Below, piece after piece: positions 52,226 to 60,403 of a DNA stretch of 64,000 nucleotides. The translations under genes were made by a program, and so were the position numbers. How positions within the stretch are numbered: position 1 is the stretch's first letter; each line of letters starts with the position of its first letter. The notes beneath the pieces were generated by a model. It was not told the DNA's origin. It was given only the letters and a program-made list of their open reading frames with translations, and made no database searches. This DNA comes from DASYTH01 sp035762905 (GTDB lineage: Bacteria > Actinomycetota > Actinomycetes > Mycobacteriales > Pseudonocardiaceae): NCBI RefSeq assembly GCF_035762905.1, contig NZ_DASUCC010000144.1:62001-126000 (forward strand), read 5' to 3'.

Positions 52226-53167
52226 GTGGCCGCGGTGCGGCGGTGGACCGCGGCCGACATTCCCGCTCAGCACGGCCGAACGGCGGTGATCACCGGAGCG
52301 AGCGCCGGGCTGGGGTTCGCCACGGCGCTGCTGCTGGCCAGGTCCGGCGCCGTCGTGGTGTTGGCCGGTCGGGATTCGACCAGGGCGGAGCGGGCGGCCG
52401 CGCGGATCCGGGCCGCCGTGGTGGATGCGGAGGTGGCCACCCAGCGGGTGGAGCTCGGGTCGCTGGCCTCCATCAGGGACGCCGCCGGCGAGTTACGCGT
52501 GCGGTACCCCAGGATCGACCTGCTGATCAACAACGCCGGACTGATCTCCCGCAGGCGGCGGCTGACCGAGGACGGTTTCGAGTCGCATTTCGGTGTCCAC
52601 CACCTCGGCCATTTCGCGTTCACCGGCCTGCTGTTGGAATCGGTGCTGGCCACGCCGGGGTCGCGGGTGGTGACCGTCAGCAGCCTCAGCCACTGGATCG
52701 GCCGCATCCACTTCGACGATCTGCAGCTGACCCGCCGGTGGGGGACGGCGCTCGCCTACAGCCAGTCCAAGCTGGCCAACCTGTTGTTCAGCTACGAGTT
52801 GCAGCGCCGGCTGGAGCTCGCCGGCGCCACCACCATCGCGGTGACCGCCCACCCGGGCGTTGTCCCCACCGACCTGCTGCGGGACGTGTCCTGGCGGCTG
52901 CCGCGTGTGGTGTTCAGCCGGCCACCCGGCCGGCTGTCGGCCTGGTTCCGGCACGACCCGCAGCAGGCAGCCCTCACCACCCTGCGGGCCGCCGTCGACC
53001 CGGCCATCCGCGGCGGCGCCTTCTGCGGTCCCGCCGGCCGCTTGCAGTGCACCGGAACCCCGGTTCTGGTCCGATCGTCCGCCCGGGCACACCACCACCC
53101 CACCCGACGCCGCCTGTGGCGGGAATCCGAACGGCTGACCGGAGTGACGTACCGGCTCCCCGAATGA
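52226..53167 (+). CDS. short-chain dehydrogenase/reductase
   Basis: About 313 residues. TAVITGASAGLGFATALLLA binds NAD(P), NNAGLI, and catalytic YSQSKLANLL (YxxxK) with serine in VSSLSHW. Closest in style to retinol dehydrogenase/protochlorophyllide-type SDRs (LNNAG, FSYELQRRL). Substrate unknown. GTG 52226 lies three bases after the isomerase stop, so they are coupled. Confidence 0.92.
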   Translation: MAAVRRWTAADIPAQHGRTAVITGASAGLGFATALLLARSGAVVVLAGRDSTRAERAAARIRAAVVDAEVATQRVELGSLASIRDAAGELRVRYPRIDLLINNAGLISRRRRLTEDGFESHFGVHHLGHFAFTGLLLESVLATPGSRVVTVSSLSHWIGRIHFDDLQLTRRWGTALAYSQSKLANLLFSYELQRRLELAGATTIAVTAHPGVVPTDLLRDVSWRLPRVVFSRPPGRLSAWFRHDPQQAALTTLRAAVDPAIRGGAFCGPAGRLQCTGTPVLVRSSARAHHHPTRRRLWRESERLTGVTYRLPE

Positions 53168-53170
53168 TCG

Positions 53171-53731
53171 TCAGGGGATGGCCGGCCGGTCGGGAGCCGG
53201 TGGTTGCAGCGACTTCCAGTTGAGTTCGGGCAGCGGGCCGCTGGTGATCTGCAGGTCCGCGCGGGCGCAGGCGTAGAACTCGTTGCGTAGCCGCATGGCG
53301 GCGCGATAGGCCTCGAGAAACGTGGCCGGGTCGGGGTCCTCTTCCCGCAGGATGTACTCCAGCCGCCAGGCCTGCTCGCTCCAGGCTCGGGCGGCGGAGA
53401 TCGTCGTCGGCTCGCCGAGCAGCAGGACGGTTTCCCACCGGGCCGCGCGGTGGGTCTCCGCCTCGGCGAGGTCGGCGAAGGCGTTGTCGAGGTCGATGTC
53501 CTGACCGGTGGCCAGCAGCTTCTTGGTCTCGGCGATCCGGCGGCACAGCCGGACCATGTGCTTGACCGCGTTGGCGTACTCCGAATACGCGACGAGGCGC
53601 TTTTCGTCCCACCGGGCGGACTGCGCCCGGCGCCACCGGGTTCGCTCGGCTGCGGAGGTGACGACGAACGTGGCGGCCGAGCCGAGCAGCACACCGACGA
53701 TGGTCAACGCCTGGGCGACGATCGGGTTCAC
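53171..53731 (-). CDS. hypothetical protein with N-terminal membrane anchor
   Basis: 186 residues. One hydrophobic helix (ALTIVGVLLGSAATFVVTSA) followed by a helical body rich in Arg, Glu and Leu: RWRRAQSARWDEKRLVAYSE, AVKHMVRLCRRIAETKKLLA, then ADLAEAETHRAARWETVLLL. Similar hypothetical proteins occur in many actinomycetes. Function unknown. GTG 53731. Convergent on the SDR gene (3 bases apart). Confidence 0.72.
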   Translation of the reverse strand: MNPIVAQALTIVGVLLGSAATFVVTSAAERTRWRRAQSARWDEKRLVAYSEYANAVKHMVRLCRRIAETKKLLATGQDIDLDNAFADLAEAETHRAARWETVLLLGEPTTISAARAWSEQAWRLEYILREEDPDPATFLEAYRAAMRLRNEFYACARADLQITSGPLPELNWKSLQPPAPDRPAIP

Positions 53732-53793
53732 AAGCGCAGCCTGCCATCCTTGTGCTTGCCTCGTAGGCGCAGGTGAGGAGACGGGAGGCTCGG

Positions 53794-54462
53794 GTGACGG
53801 AGACGACGGTGGCCGAGGTGCTGGCCGAACTGGCCGCGCTCGAGGACCCCAAGGCCCGCGCCGTGAACGAGCGCCACGGTGACGATCACGGTGTCAACCT
53901 CGGCAAGCTCCGGGCGGTCGCGAAGCGCCTGAAGACCCAGCAGGATCTCGCCCGCCAACTCTGGGCCACGGAGGACACCGCGGCCAGACTGCTGGCCACG
54001 CTGATCTGCCGCCCGAAGGCATTCGAGCAGGCCGAGTTGGACGCCATGCTGCGCCAGGCACGCACTCCCAAGGCGCACGACTGGCTGGTGAACTACGTGG
54101 TGAAGAAGAGTCCACACGCCGAACGACTGCGGCTGACCTGGTTCGCCGATCCGGACCCCGTCGTCGCCAGTGCGGGCTGGGCCCTGACCACCGAACGTGT
54201 GGCGAAACAACCCGACGGCCTCGACCTCGCCGGACTCCTCGACCTCATCGAGGCGCGGATGAAGGACGCTCCGGACCGCCTGCAGTGGGCGATGAACAGC
54301 TGCCTGGCCCACATCGGCATCCACCACCCCGCGCACCGCGCCCGCGCCATCGACATCGGCGAGCGCCTCCAGGTACTCAAGGACTACCCGACCCCGCCGA
54401 ACTGCACCTCCCCGTTCGCCCCCGCCTGGATCACCGAAATGGTTCGCCGCCAGCACAAGTGA
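53794..54462 (+). CDS. DNA alkylation repair (HEAT-repeat)-family protein
   Basis: About 222 residues, all-helical. VAEVLAELAALEDPKARAVN and HGVNLGKLRAVAKRLKTQQD match the AlkC/AlkD-like fold, as does ATLICRPKAFEQAELDAML and HDWLVNYVVKKSPHAERLRL (in part). Some relatives repair alkylated bases, but the key Asp/Trp positions cannot be confirmed by eye. GTG 53794 with GGGAGG upstream. Confidence 0.8.
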   Translation: MTETTVAEVLAELAALEDPKARAVNERHGDDHGVNLGKLRAVAKRLKTQQDLARQLWATEDTAARLLATLICRPKAFEQAELDAMLRQARTPKAHDWLVNYVVKKSPHAERLRLTWFADPDPVVASAGWALTTERVAKQPDGLDLAGLLDLIEARMKDAPDRLQWAMNSCLAHIGIHHPAHRARAIDIGERLQVLKDYPTPPNCTSPFAPAWITEMVRRQHK

Positions 54463-54474
54463 GGAGGATCGCCG

Positions 54475-55005
54475 GTGTTGCGTGCGGCCGTGCGGTCAGA
54501 CGTACCGCGGATCGCCGAGCTCATGCGCCGGTCGGTGCTGGAGGTCTTTCCCCATTTTCACGACGAACGCGAGACCGCCGCCGCCGCCGAGTATCTGACC
54601 GAGCCGGACACGGTGCTGATCGACGACCGGACCTACTACGTCCACGAGGCGGACGGGCAGCTCGTCGCCTGCGGTGGCTGGAGCAAGCGGGACAAGCTGT
54701 ACACCGGTTCCGGCGCCACACCGACGGACGACCGGTTGCTGGACCCGGCCACCGAGCCGGCCCGGGTGCGGGCGATGTTCGTGCGCGGCGACTGGACCCG
54801 CCGCGGTCTTGGCCGGGCGATCCTCGCCAGGTCCGAGCAGGCGGCCAGGGCCGAAGGCTTCCAGGCGCTGGTCCTGATGGCCACCCTGCCGGGCGTACCG
54901 CTCTACCGGTCCTTCGGCTTCCGCGAACTGCGGCGCATCCAGGTCCCCCTGCCCAACGGCATGGTCCTCGACGGCGTATCCATGGAATACCCGTTGCGGC
55001 GTTAG
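54475..55005 (+). CDS. GNAT-family N-acetyltransferase
   Basis: 176 residues. AAVRSDVPRIAELMRRSV, VRAMFVRGDWTRRGLGRAIL (acetyl-CoA loop RRGLGRAIL) and LPGVPLYRSFGFREL are GNAT hallmarks. The substrate is unknown. GTG 54475, with GAGGATCG at 54462-54469. It starts 12 bases after the previous gene. Confidence 0.92.
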   Translation: MLRAAVRSDVPRIAELMRRSVLEVFPHFHDERETAAAAEYLTEPDTVLIDDRTYYVHEADGQLVACGGWSKRDKLYTGSGATPTDDRLLDPATEPARVRAMFVRGDWTRRGLGRAILARSEQAARAEGFQALVLMATLPGVPLYRSFGFRELRRIQVPLPNGMVLDGVSMEYPLRR

Positions 55006-55008
55006 GCT
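55003..55008 (+). promoter_or_regulatory. -10 box of a probable leaderless deaminase transcript
   Basis: TAGGCT, overlapping the acetyltransferase stop codon, seven bases before GTG 55016. Confidence 0.5.
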
Positions 55009-55015
55009 TGCTGGC

Positions 55016-56023
55016 GTGGCCGACATCGAAGGCTTTGTTCGTTCCATGCCCAAGTGCGAGCTGCACCTGCACATCGAGGGCACGCTCGAACCCGAGCTGA
55101 AGTTCCGTCTCGCGGAACGCAACGGTGTCGCGTTGCCGTACCGGACCGTCGACGAGGCCCGCGCCGGCTACGATTTTCATGATCTCAGCTCGTTCCTGGT
55201 CGGCTACTACCAGGGAATGTCGGTGCTGGTGACCGAACCGGACTTCTACGAGTTGGCCTACGCCTACTTCGAGAAGGCGGCGGCGCAGGGTGTCGAGTAC
55301 GCGGAGATCTTCTTCGACCCGCAGGGCCACACCAGCCGTGGCGTGGAGTTCGGCACCGTGGTTCGGGGACTGCGCCGGGCGCAGCTCGACGCGCGGCGGA
55401 TGCTCGGCCTGCACACCCAACTGATCATGTGTTTCCTGCGTGACTTCCAGGCCGAGTACGCGATGGCGACGCTGCTGGAGTCGTTGCCGTACCGGGATTG
55501 GATCATCGGTGTCGGCCTGGACTCCGACGAACGCGGCAACCCGCCTGCGAAGTTCGCCGCGGTGTTCGCCCGGGCCCGCGCCGAGGGCTACCTGCTCACC
55601 ATGCACTGCGACGTGGACCAGGAGAACTCGATCGGGCACATCCGGCAGTGCCTGCACGAGATCGGCGTCGACCGCATCGACCACGGTGTCAACATCCTCG
55701 AGGATCCCGCGCTGGTCGACGAGGTCCGGCGGCGCCGGCTGGGGTTGACCATCTGCCCGGTCTCCAACCGGTTCGTCACCGACGGCACCAAGGCCGCCGA
55801 GCTCGGCCGGCTGCTCGACGCGGGCGTGCTGGTCAGCGTCAACTCCGACGACCCGGCCTACTTCACCGCCTACGTCACCGAGAACCTGCTCACCGTGCAG
55901 CGGGAGCTGAACCTCGGCCGCGACCAGATGATCACGTTGCAACGCAACGCCATCGAGTCCTCCTGGGCCCCACCCGCGATCCGCCGGCAGATCCTGGACA
56001 AGCTCGCGGCGCTCAACAGCTGA
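55016..56023 (+). CDS. adenine deaminase-like enzyme (ADA/ADE superfamily)
   Basis: 335 residues, amidohydrolase. KCELHLHIEGTLEPELKFRLA has the metal-binding HxH; EIFFDPQGHTSRGV, SVNSDDPAYFTAY and RIDHGVNILED match the adenine deaminase branch (fungal AAH1 type) better than adenosine deaminase. The usual HAGE after the second metal histidine is instead MHCDVDQEN, so the catalytic glutamate may be shifted. It should hydrolyse adenine or a related purine; the exact substrate is not certain. Often annotated as adenosine deaminase. Confidence 0.88.
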   Translation: MADIEGFVRSMPKCELHLHIEGTLEPELKFRLAERNGVALPYRTVDEARAGYDFHDLSSFLVGYYQGMSVLVTEPDFYELAYAYFEKAAAQGVEYAEIFFDPQGHTSRGVEFGTVVRGLRRAQLDARRMLGLHTQLIMCFLRDFQAEYAMATLLESLPYRDWIIGVGLDSDERGNPPAKFAAVFARARAEGYLLTMHCDVDQENSIGHIRQCLHEIGVDRIDHGVNILEDPALVDEVRRRRLGLTICPVSNRFVTDGTKAAELGRLLDAGVLVSVNSDDPAYFTAYVTENLLTVQRELNLGRDQMITLQRNAIESSWAPPAIRRQILDKLAALNS

Positions 56024-56047
56024 ACCACAGCAACGCGTCCCCCGCCG

Positions 56048-56266
56048 CTACGTCCGGTACCGGAAGAGGATCCGGCCGCGGGCGAGGTCGTACGGGCTGA
56101 GTTCCACGAGGACCCGGTCCTGCAGCAGGATCTTGATGTAGTTCTTCCGGATCTTCCCGCTGATGTGCGCCAGCACCTTGTGTCCGTTCGCAAGCTCCAC
56201 CGTGAAGGTGGCGTTGCGCAGACACTCGACGACGGTGCCCTCGACTTCGATGCCCCCGGATTTCAT
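56048..56266 (-). CDS. second translation initiation factor IF-1
   Basis: About 72 residues, OB fold: EVEGTVVECLRNATFTVELA, NGHKVLAHISGKIRKNYIKI and DRVLVELSPYDLARGRILFR are IF-1 throughout. The main infA copy normally lies in the ribosomal protein operon, so this is a paralogue. ATG 56266 overlaps the acetyltransferase stop (ATGA); GTG 56272 is an alternative. It is coupled to the acetyltransferase and sits behind a leader ORF, suggesting use in translational stress. Confidence 0.9.
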   Translation of the reverse strand: MKSGGIEVEGTVVECLRNATFTVELANGHKVLAHISGKIRKNYIKILLQDRVLVELSPYDLARGRILFRYRT

Positions 56267-57060
56267 CGCCACACCAACTCCAGGTTGCTGCTCGCCCGCC
56301 GGGCGCCGACGCCTTCGAACAGTGCCGTCGCCGGCCCGTTGCCTTCGTCCACTTCGGCCGTGGCCGTTTCGATCCCGCGGCGGTGCAGCGAATCCAGCGC
56401 GTGGGCCAGCAACCCCCGGGCAATACCGCGGCGGCGCCGGTCGGCCAGTACCGCGACCAACCCGATCCGGGCCTGCCCTCGCCGCGCCGCCACCCGGACC
56501 AGTCCCACGTATCGATCGGACTCGGCCGCCACCGCGTACCGCAACGGGTCCAGCACGGCGGTCGCCTCCGGCCGGACCTGCAGCTCACCCGGCATCGCCT
56601 GCCAGCCGACGGAGGTCTCGACCTCGGCGCGAATCGTGTCGTACACCTGGCGCAGCGGGCCCGGCCGCGCCGCACCGGCCGGCATCATCGTCACACCCGG
56701 CGGCGGTGGTACCGAGCCGAGCCCCGTGACCCGCGGGTCGGTCGGCACGAGGTATTCCCACTCGCGCCGCCGGGTCGTGAAGCCGGCCCGCTGCCAACCG
56801 GACATCAGGTCGAGATCAGCCTCGTCGACCACCGTGTACAGCGGTGCCGGCAGATCCGCCAGTACCGCATCGGCCAGTTGGTCGAAGACCGCGTCGCGCC
56901 ACGCGTCGATGCTGAGGAAGATCCGCCCGTCGGACCGGCGCGAAGCCTCGCCGCGGCCGACCACCCGGTCGTCCTCGAGGGCGTGCCAATGCCGCTGCGC
57001 GACCCGGGTGATCACTACCGGCTGCTCGCCCATGCGCGCAGGGAAATGCCTGGAATTCAT
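56263..57060 (-). CDS. GNAT-family N-acetyltransferase in the IF-1 operon
   Basis: 265 residues in two GNAT-like halves. The second half has VRVAARRGQARIGLVAVLAD and RRRGIARGLLAHALDSLHRR (acetyl-CoA loop), then ATALFEGVGARRASSNLELVWR (tail ATALFEGVGARR). The first half is less conserved. Substrate unknown; coupling to IF-1 suggests a translation-related target such as an antibiotic or ribosomal protein, but this is inference. ATG 57060 has AAAGG ten bases before it; ATG 57033 is in frame but lacks a site. Confidence 0.88.
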   Translation of the reverse strand: MNSRHFPARMGEQPVVITRVAQRHWHALEDDRVVGRGEASRRSDGRIFLSIDAWRDAVFDQLADAVLADLPAPLYTVVDEADLDLMSGWQRAGFTTRRREWEYLVPTDPRVTGLGSVPPPPGVTMMPAGAARPGPLRQVYDTIRAEVETSVGWQAMPGELQVRPEATAVLDPLRYAVAAESDRYVGLVRVAARRGQARIGLVAVLADRRRRGIARGLLAHALDSLHRRGIETATAEVDEGNGPATALFEGVGARRASSNLELVWR

Positions 57061-57064
57061 GGAG

Positions 57065-57107
57065 TGTCGCCTTTCGGAAGTGCCTGTCGAGGCGCTCCCG
57101 GCGACAG
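57065..57107 (-). promoter_or_regulatory. possible translational attenuator ahead of the acetyltransferase
   Basis: On the minus-strand RNA, UGUCGCC (57106-57100) can pair with GGCGACA (57071-57065), which covers the end of the acetyltransferase Shine-Dalgarno region AAAGG (57074-57070). The same left arm can instead pair as CUGUCG (57107-57102) with CGACAG (57089-57084). A ribosome stalled at the end of the leader ORF would block both and free the site. Confidence 0.5.
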
Positions 57108-57112
57108 CTACC

Positions 57113-57166
57113 TCAATCGCCCGACCGTGACGACGAGGGGAGCACCCACATCGATCCAGCCTTCAT
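57113..57166 (-). CDS. leader ORF of 17 residues
   Basis: ATG 57166 is preceded by AGGAGGTGAG (57171-57180), the best ribosome binding site in this part of the window. The peptide is MKAGSMWVLPSSSRSGD and ends at TGA 57113-57115, 53 bases before the acetyltransferase start. Its strong site and position immediately before a hairpin suggest a regulatory leader; no family known. Confidence 0.6.
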   Translation of the reverse strand: MKAGSMWVLPSSSRSGD

Positions 57167-57206
57167 GGGTCTCACCTCCTCATGTGATGCCACGGTCTCC
57201 CCGACG

Positions 57207-58169
57207 CTAGCAACCCGAACGTCCTCCCGCCCAACCAATTTCCCGGTGGACGGCGGTGGCGATGACCAGGTCTTCCCAGGCCATGCCGGTGGACTTGAAG
57301 AGCACGGGCCGGTCGAACCGGACCGATGCCGGGTCGGTGACGATCCGCCGGATCGGGATCAGGTCGGTCGTGCCGGTGTGTCCTTCGTGGACCGCGAGGA
57401 TGATGTCGCCGGCTTCGCGCGTGGCGGTGGCGACGTCCTCGACGATCACGTGCGCGCGGGTGAGCAGGGGACCATCGACCTCGCGGGCGTCGGGCTCGTG
57501 GCTGCCGATGGCGAGCACGACGGCCCGATCGCCGAGCAGGGTCGAGTCGAAGAGGGGTTCCCGGGCGGTGGTCGCGCACACGACGACGTCGGCCCGGCGC
57601 AGCACCCGTCGTGCCTCGGCGCCCGCGGTCGCGGTGACGGTGACCGGAACCGGGCCATGGTGCGGGGGCTGGACGTGCTGTGGCCGCCGGGCCAGGTACG
57701 TCACCTCGCCGAGGTCGCAGTGCGCGGCGAGGGCGGCGACGTGGGCGGTTGCCTGTGGTCCGGTGCCGAAGACCGCGACGCTGCGCGGGTGTGCGCCGTC
57801 GCGGAGGAACGGCAACACCGCGGCGATCGAGACCGCCGATGTCCGCAGGGTGGTCAGCGCGCCGCCGTCGAGCAGCGCGACCGGGGACAGCGTGGCGGCG
57901 TCGAAGAGCAGGTAGCAGCCCTGGATGCGGGGCAGCCCGCGGGTGGGGTTGCCGGGTGCCACGGTGGCCACCTTGACGCCGGCGTGATCGCCCCCGGCGG
58001 CCGGCATCAGCAGCAGTTGCCCGTGCGCGGTGGGGACTATCATCCGGGCCGGGTCGGCCGCCGGGTCGAGGCCCGCCCGCAGCGCGGCACCGATGGCCTC
58101 GACGGCCTGGCACGGGCCGAGCGCGCGGCGGACCTGGTCGGCGCCGATCAGGATGATGTTCGCCGTCAT
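57207..58169 (-). CDS. ornithine cyclodeaminase/mu-crystallin-family protein
   Basis: About 320 residues. GVKVATVAPGNPTRGLPRIQ, AAVLPFLRDGAHPRSVAVFG and TGPQATAHVAALAAHC (NAD-binding) are the OCD family. Its partner is a proline racemase-family gene, so a role as a pyrroline-2-carboxylate reductase in hydroxyproline or D-proline breakdown is more likely than ornithine cyclodeamination. ATG 58169 overlaps the partner's stop by four bases. Confidence 0.88.
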   Translation of the reverse strand: MTANIILIGADQVRRALGPCQAVEAIGAALRAGLDPAADPARMIVPTAHGQLLLMPAAGGDHAGVKVATVAPGNPTRGLPRIQGCYLLFDAATLSPVALLDGGALTTLRTSAVSIAAVLPFLRDGAHPRSVAVFGTGPQATAHVAALAAHCDLGEVTYLARRPQHVQPPHHGPVPVTVTATAGAEARRVLRRADVVVCATTAREPLFDSTLLGDRAVVLAIGSHEPDAREVDGPLLTRAHVIVEDVATATREAGDIILAVHEGHTGTTDLIPIRRIVTDPASVRFDRPVLFKSTGMAWEDLVIATAVHREIGWAGGRSGC

Positions 58170-59185
58170 CGCAGCACGAAGCCGGGAAACAGCTTGTCGG
58201 CGGGGTCGACGACGAACAGGTGCTCGCCGGTCTTGTGGGTGGTCCCGGTGACGACCGGAACCACCGCCTGCCGCCCGTCGGCGGTGACGTGCCGCTCGAT
58301 CCGCGCGAGGAAGCGGGAGCCCACGATGGAGTCGTGGACCAGGTGCCCGCCGTCGGGCAGGCGGCCGGTCGCGCTGAGCATCGCAACGCGGGACGCGGTG
58401 CCGGACCCGCACGGCGAGCGGTCCACCTGGCCGTCGGCGAAGATCGTGACGTTGCGCTGGTGCGGGTTGCCGTCCGGATCCGTGCCGAGGTCGTCGTAGA
58501 GGATCGTGCCGTAGACGCCGCTGAGCCGTTCGTCGCCGGGGTGCCGGGCGTGTGCGCTGTCGTTGAGCGCCCATTTGATCTCCCGGCCGGCGGCGATCAA
58601 CTCCGCCAGGTTGCCGGGCTCGACGGTCAGCCCCAACGTGGCCGCCGCCACCTGTGCATAGATGGCGCCGCCGTAGGCGATGTCGGCCTGGACCTTGCCG
58701 CGGGCGGTCGGCACGGCGACCCGCTCGGCGATCGCCCAACTGGGCACGTCGACGAACTCCACCTTCGCCACGCGCCCGCCCGCGGTGTGCACCCGGGCCA
58801 GCACCCGGCCGGACGGCACGTCGATCGGCACCTCCGTGACGCCGCCCGGATCGGCCGCGACCAGGCCCGACTCGACCGCCCACCCACCAAGCGCCATGGT
58901 GCCGTGCCCACACGCGGTGGAGAACCCGTCCTTGTGCCAGAACAACACACCCAACACCGCGCCGTCATCGTCCGGCCGAGTCAGAAAACCGCCGTACATG
59001 TCGGCGTGCCCGCGCGGCTCGAAACACAGCATCCGGCGCAACCCGTCCACCGTCGCGTCGGAAATGGCGAACATCCGGCGCTCGGCCACCGTCGCACCAC
59101 GCAGCCGCACCGGCGGCCGCACCACGATACGAAACGGCTCACCGCAGGTGTGATAGTCGACGGTCCGCACATCCGACTGGAACAC
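58166..59185 (-). CDS. proline racemase / hydroxyproline epimerase-family protein
   Basis: 339 residues. Both catalytic cysteines of the racemase/epimerase type are present: FSTACGHGTMALGGW and DRSPCGSGTASR. The opening DYHTCGEPFRIVV is the family's. So it probably epimerises hydroxyproline or racemises proline; dehydratases of this family usually have Ser or Thr at the first position. Followed by the OCD-family gene, forming a small catabolic unit. GTG 59185. Confidence 0.9.
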   Translation of the reverse strand: MFQSDVRTVDYHTCGEPFRIVVRPPVRLRGATVAERRMFAISDATVDGLRRMLCFEPRGHADMYGGFLTRPDDDGAVLGVLFWHKDGFSTACGHGTMALGGWAVESGLVAADPGGVTEVPIDVPSGRVLARVHTAGGRVAKVEFVDVPSWAIAERVAVPTARGKVQADIAYGGAIYAQVAAATLGLTVEPGNLAELIAAGREIKWALNDSAHARHPGDERLSGVYGTILYDDLGTDPDGNPHQRNVTIFADGQVDRSPCGSGTASRVAMLSATGRLPDGGHLVHDSIVGSRFLARIERHVTADGRQAVVPVVTGTTHKTGEHLFVVDPADKLFPGFVLR

Positions 59186-59202
59186 GGTGCCAGTATGCGG
59201 CC

Positions 59203-59691
59203 ATGCGACCCATCGTTCGGCCGTTCGTAGCCGATGACCTCGAAGCGGTGACGGCGCTGTCGGTGCGGGCCTGGGCGCCGGTGTTCGCCTCGCTCGAGGA
59301 GGTGCTCGGCGAGTCCGGGGTGTACGCGGAGATGTACCCGGACGGCTGGCGGGTGGAGCAGGAACGGGCGGTGCGGACCACCTGCCGCGCGGACGGGACG
59401 CACGTGTGGGTGGCCGAACTCGACAGCGGCGTCGCCGGTTTCGTGGCCCTCCGTCTTGATCACGAGGAGCGCATGGGCGAGGTCTACATGATCGCTGTCG
59501 ATCCCGCCGAGCAACGCAACGGCATCGGCTCGTTGCTGACGTCGTTCGCGCTGAAGTGGTTCAAGGACAACGGCATGGCGCTGGCGATGGTCGAGACCGG
59601 CGGCGACCCGGGGCATGCGCCCGCCCGCCGGACCTATGAACGGGCCGGTTTCGTGCGACTCCCGGTCGCCAGGTACTTCACGAAGCTCTGA
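59203..59691 (+). CDS. GNAT-family N-acetyltransferase
   Basis: 162 residues. IVRPFVADDLEAVTALSVRA, MIAVDPAEQRNGIGSLLTSF (acetyl-CoA loop QRNGIGSLL) and ARRTYERAGFVRLPVARYF are characteristic. Substrate unknown. ATG 59203, divergent from the racemase gene 17 bases away. Confidence 0.92.
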   Translation: MRPIVRPFVADDLEAVTALSVRAWAPVFASLEEVLGESGVYAEMYPDGWRVEQERAVRTTCRADGTHVWVAELDSGVAGFVALRLDHEERMGEVYMIAVDPAEQRNGIGSLLTSFALKWFKDNGMALAMVETGGDPGHAPARRTYERAGFVRLPVARYFTKL

Positions 59692-59701
59692 GGGCTCCGC
59701 C

Positions 59702-59896
59702 TCACGGCTTCTTCGGCATCATGATCCACAGAACGATGTAGGCGATGAACTGCGGGCCGGGCAGCAGGCAGGACAGCACGAACAGCAACCTCATCTTGCC
59801 CGGCGTCCAGCCGACGCGGTCCGCCAGCCCCGCGCAGACGCCGGCGATCACCTTGCGGGACTGCGGCCTGGCCAACGTGGTGGTGGTCGTGGTCAT
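59702..59896 (-). CDS. PspC-domain small membrane protein
   Basis: 64 residues, a single PspC domain: RKVIAGVCAGLADRVGWTPG then a membrane helix (LLFVLSCLLPGPQFIAYIVL) and WIMMPKKP. Such proteins act in envelope stress responses; here it stands alone. ATG 59896. Convergent on the acetyltransferase. Confidence 0.93.
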   Translation of the reverse strand: MTTTTTTLARPQSRKVIAGVCAGLADRVGWTPGKMRLLFVLSCLLPGPQFIAYIVLWIMMPKKP

Positions 59897-60037
59897 GGGG
59901 TAGGCATACCCCTTCGCGCCTGCGGCTAACCGGACACACGTCCGCGGCGACTGCCCGTGCCCCTGCGGCCGGTCCGGGACGGGCCGTGCGGCAGACTCGG
60001 CCGGACATTCGTCGCAGGTGAGGAGGGCAGGCCGGTC

Positions 60038-60403
60038 GTGATCGCCGGGTTCGGGACCGCGTTGATCTGGGCCGCGCTGGGGGGCGCGGCCTGGTCGTTG
60101 CTGCTCGTGGTGCGCGACAAGCCGCCGGGTGCGGCCACCTTGGGGCTGCTGGCGCTGCTCGAACTGGGGCTGCTGGTGCAGGCGGTGATCGGGATCGGCA
60201 AGCTGATCGGGACCGACCAGGACGTGTCCGGGGCGTCGTTCGTCGGTTACCTGATCGGCTCGCTGCTGATCCTGCCGGCCGCCGCGTTCTGGGCGCTGGC
60301 CGAGCGGAGCCGTTGGGGGACAACGGTTCTCGTCGTCGGATGCCTGGTGGTTCCGGTCATGATCGTGCGGCTGAACCAGATCTGGGGTGCGGCCGGTGGT
60401 TGA
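60038..60403 (+). CDS. small membrane protein
   Basis: About 121 residues with four hydrophobic helices (GFGTALIWAALGGAAWSLLL, AATLGLLALLELGLLVQAVI, FVGYLIGSLLILPAAAFWAL, TVLVVGCLVVPVMIVRL). No signature recognised. GTG 60038 has GAGGAGGG upstream. The next gene starts inside its last codons, so the two are coupled. Confidence 0.78.
   Translation: MIAGFGTALIWAALGGAAWSLLLVVRDKPPGAATLGLLALLELGLLVQAVIGIGKLIGTDQDVSGASFVGYLIGSLLILPAAAFWALAERSRWGTTVLVVGCLVVPVMIVRLNQIWGAAGG

Noticed and set aside
55016..56023. Plain adenosine deaminase
   Set aside because: EIFFDPQ, SVNSDDPAYF and related motifs fit the adenine deaminase branch better; kept as adenine deaminase-like with doubt.
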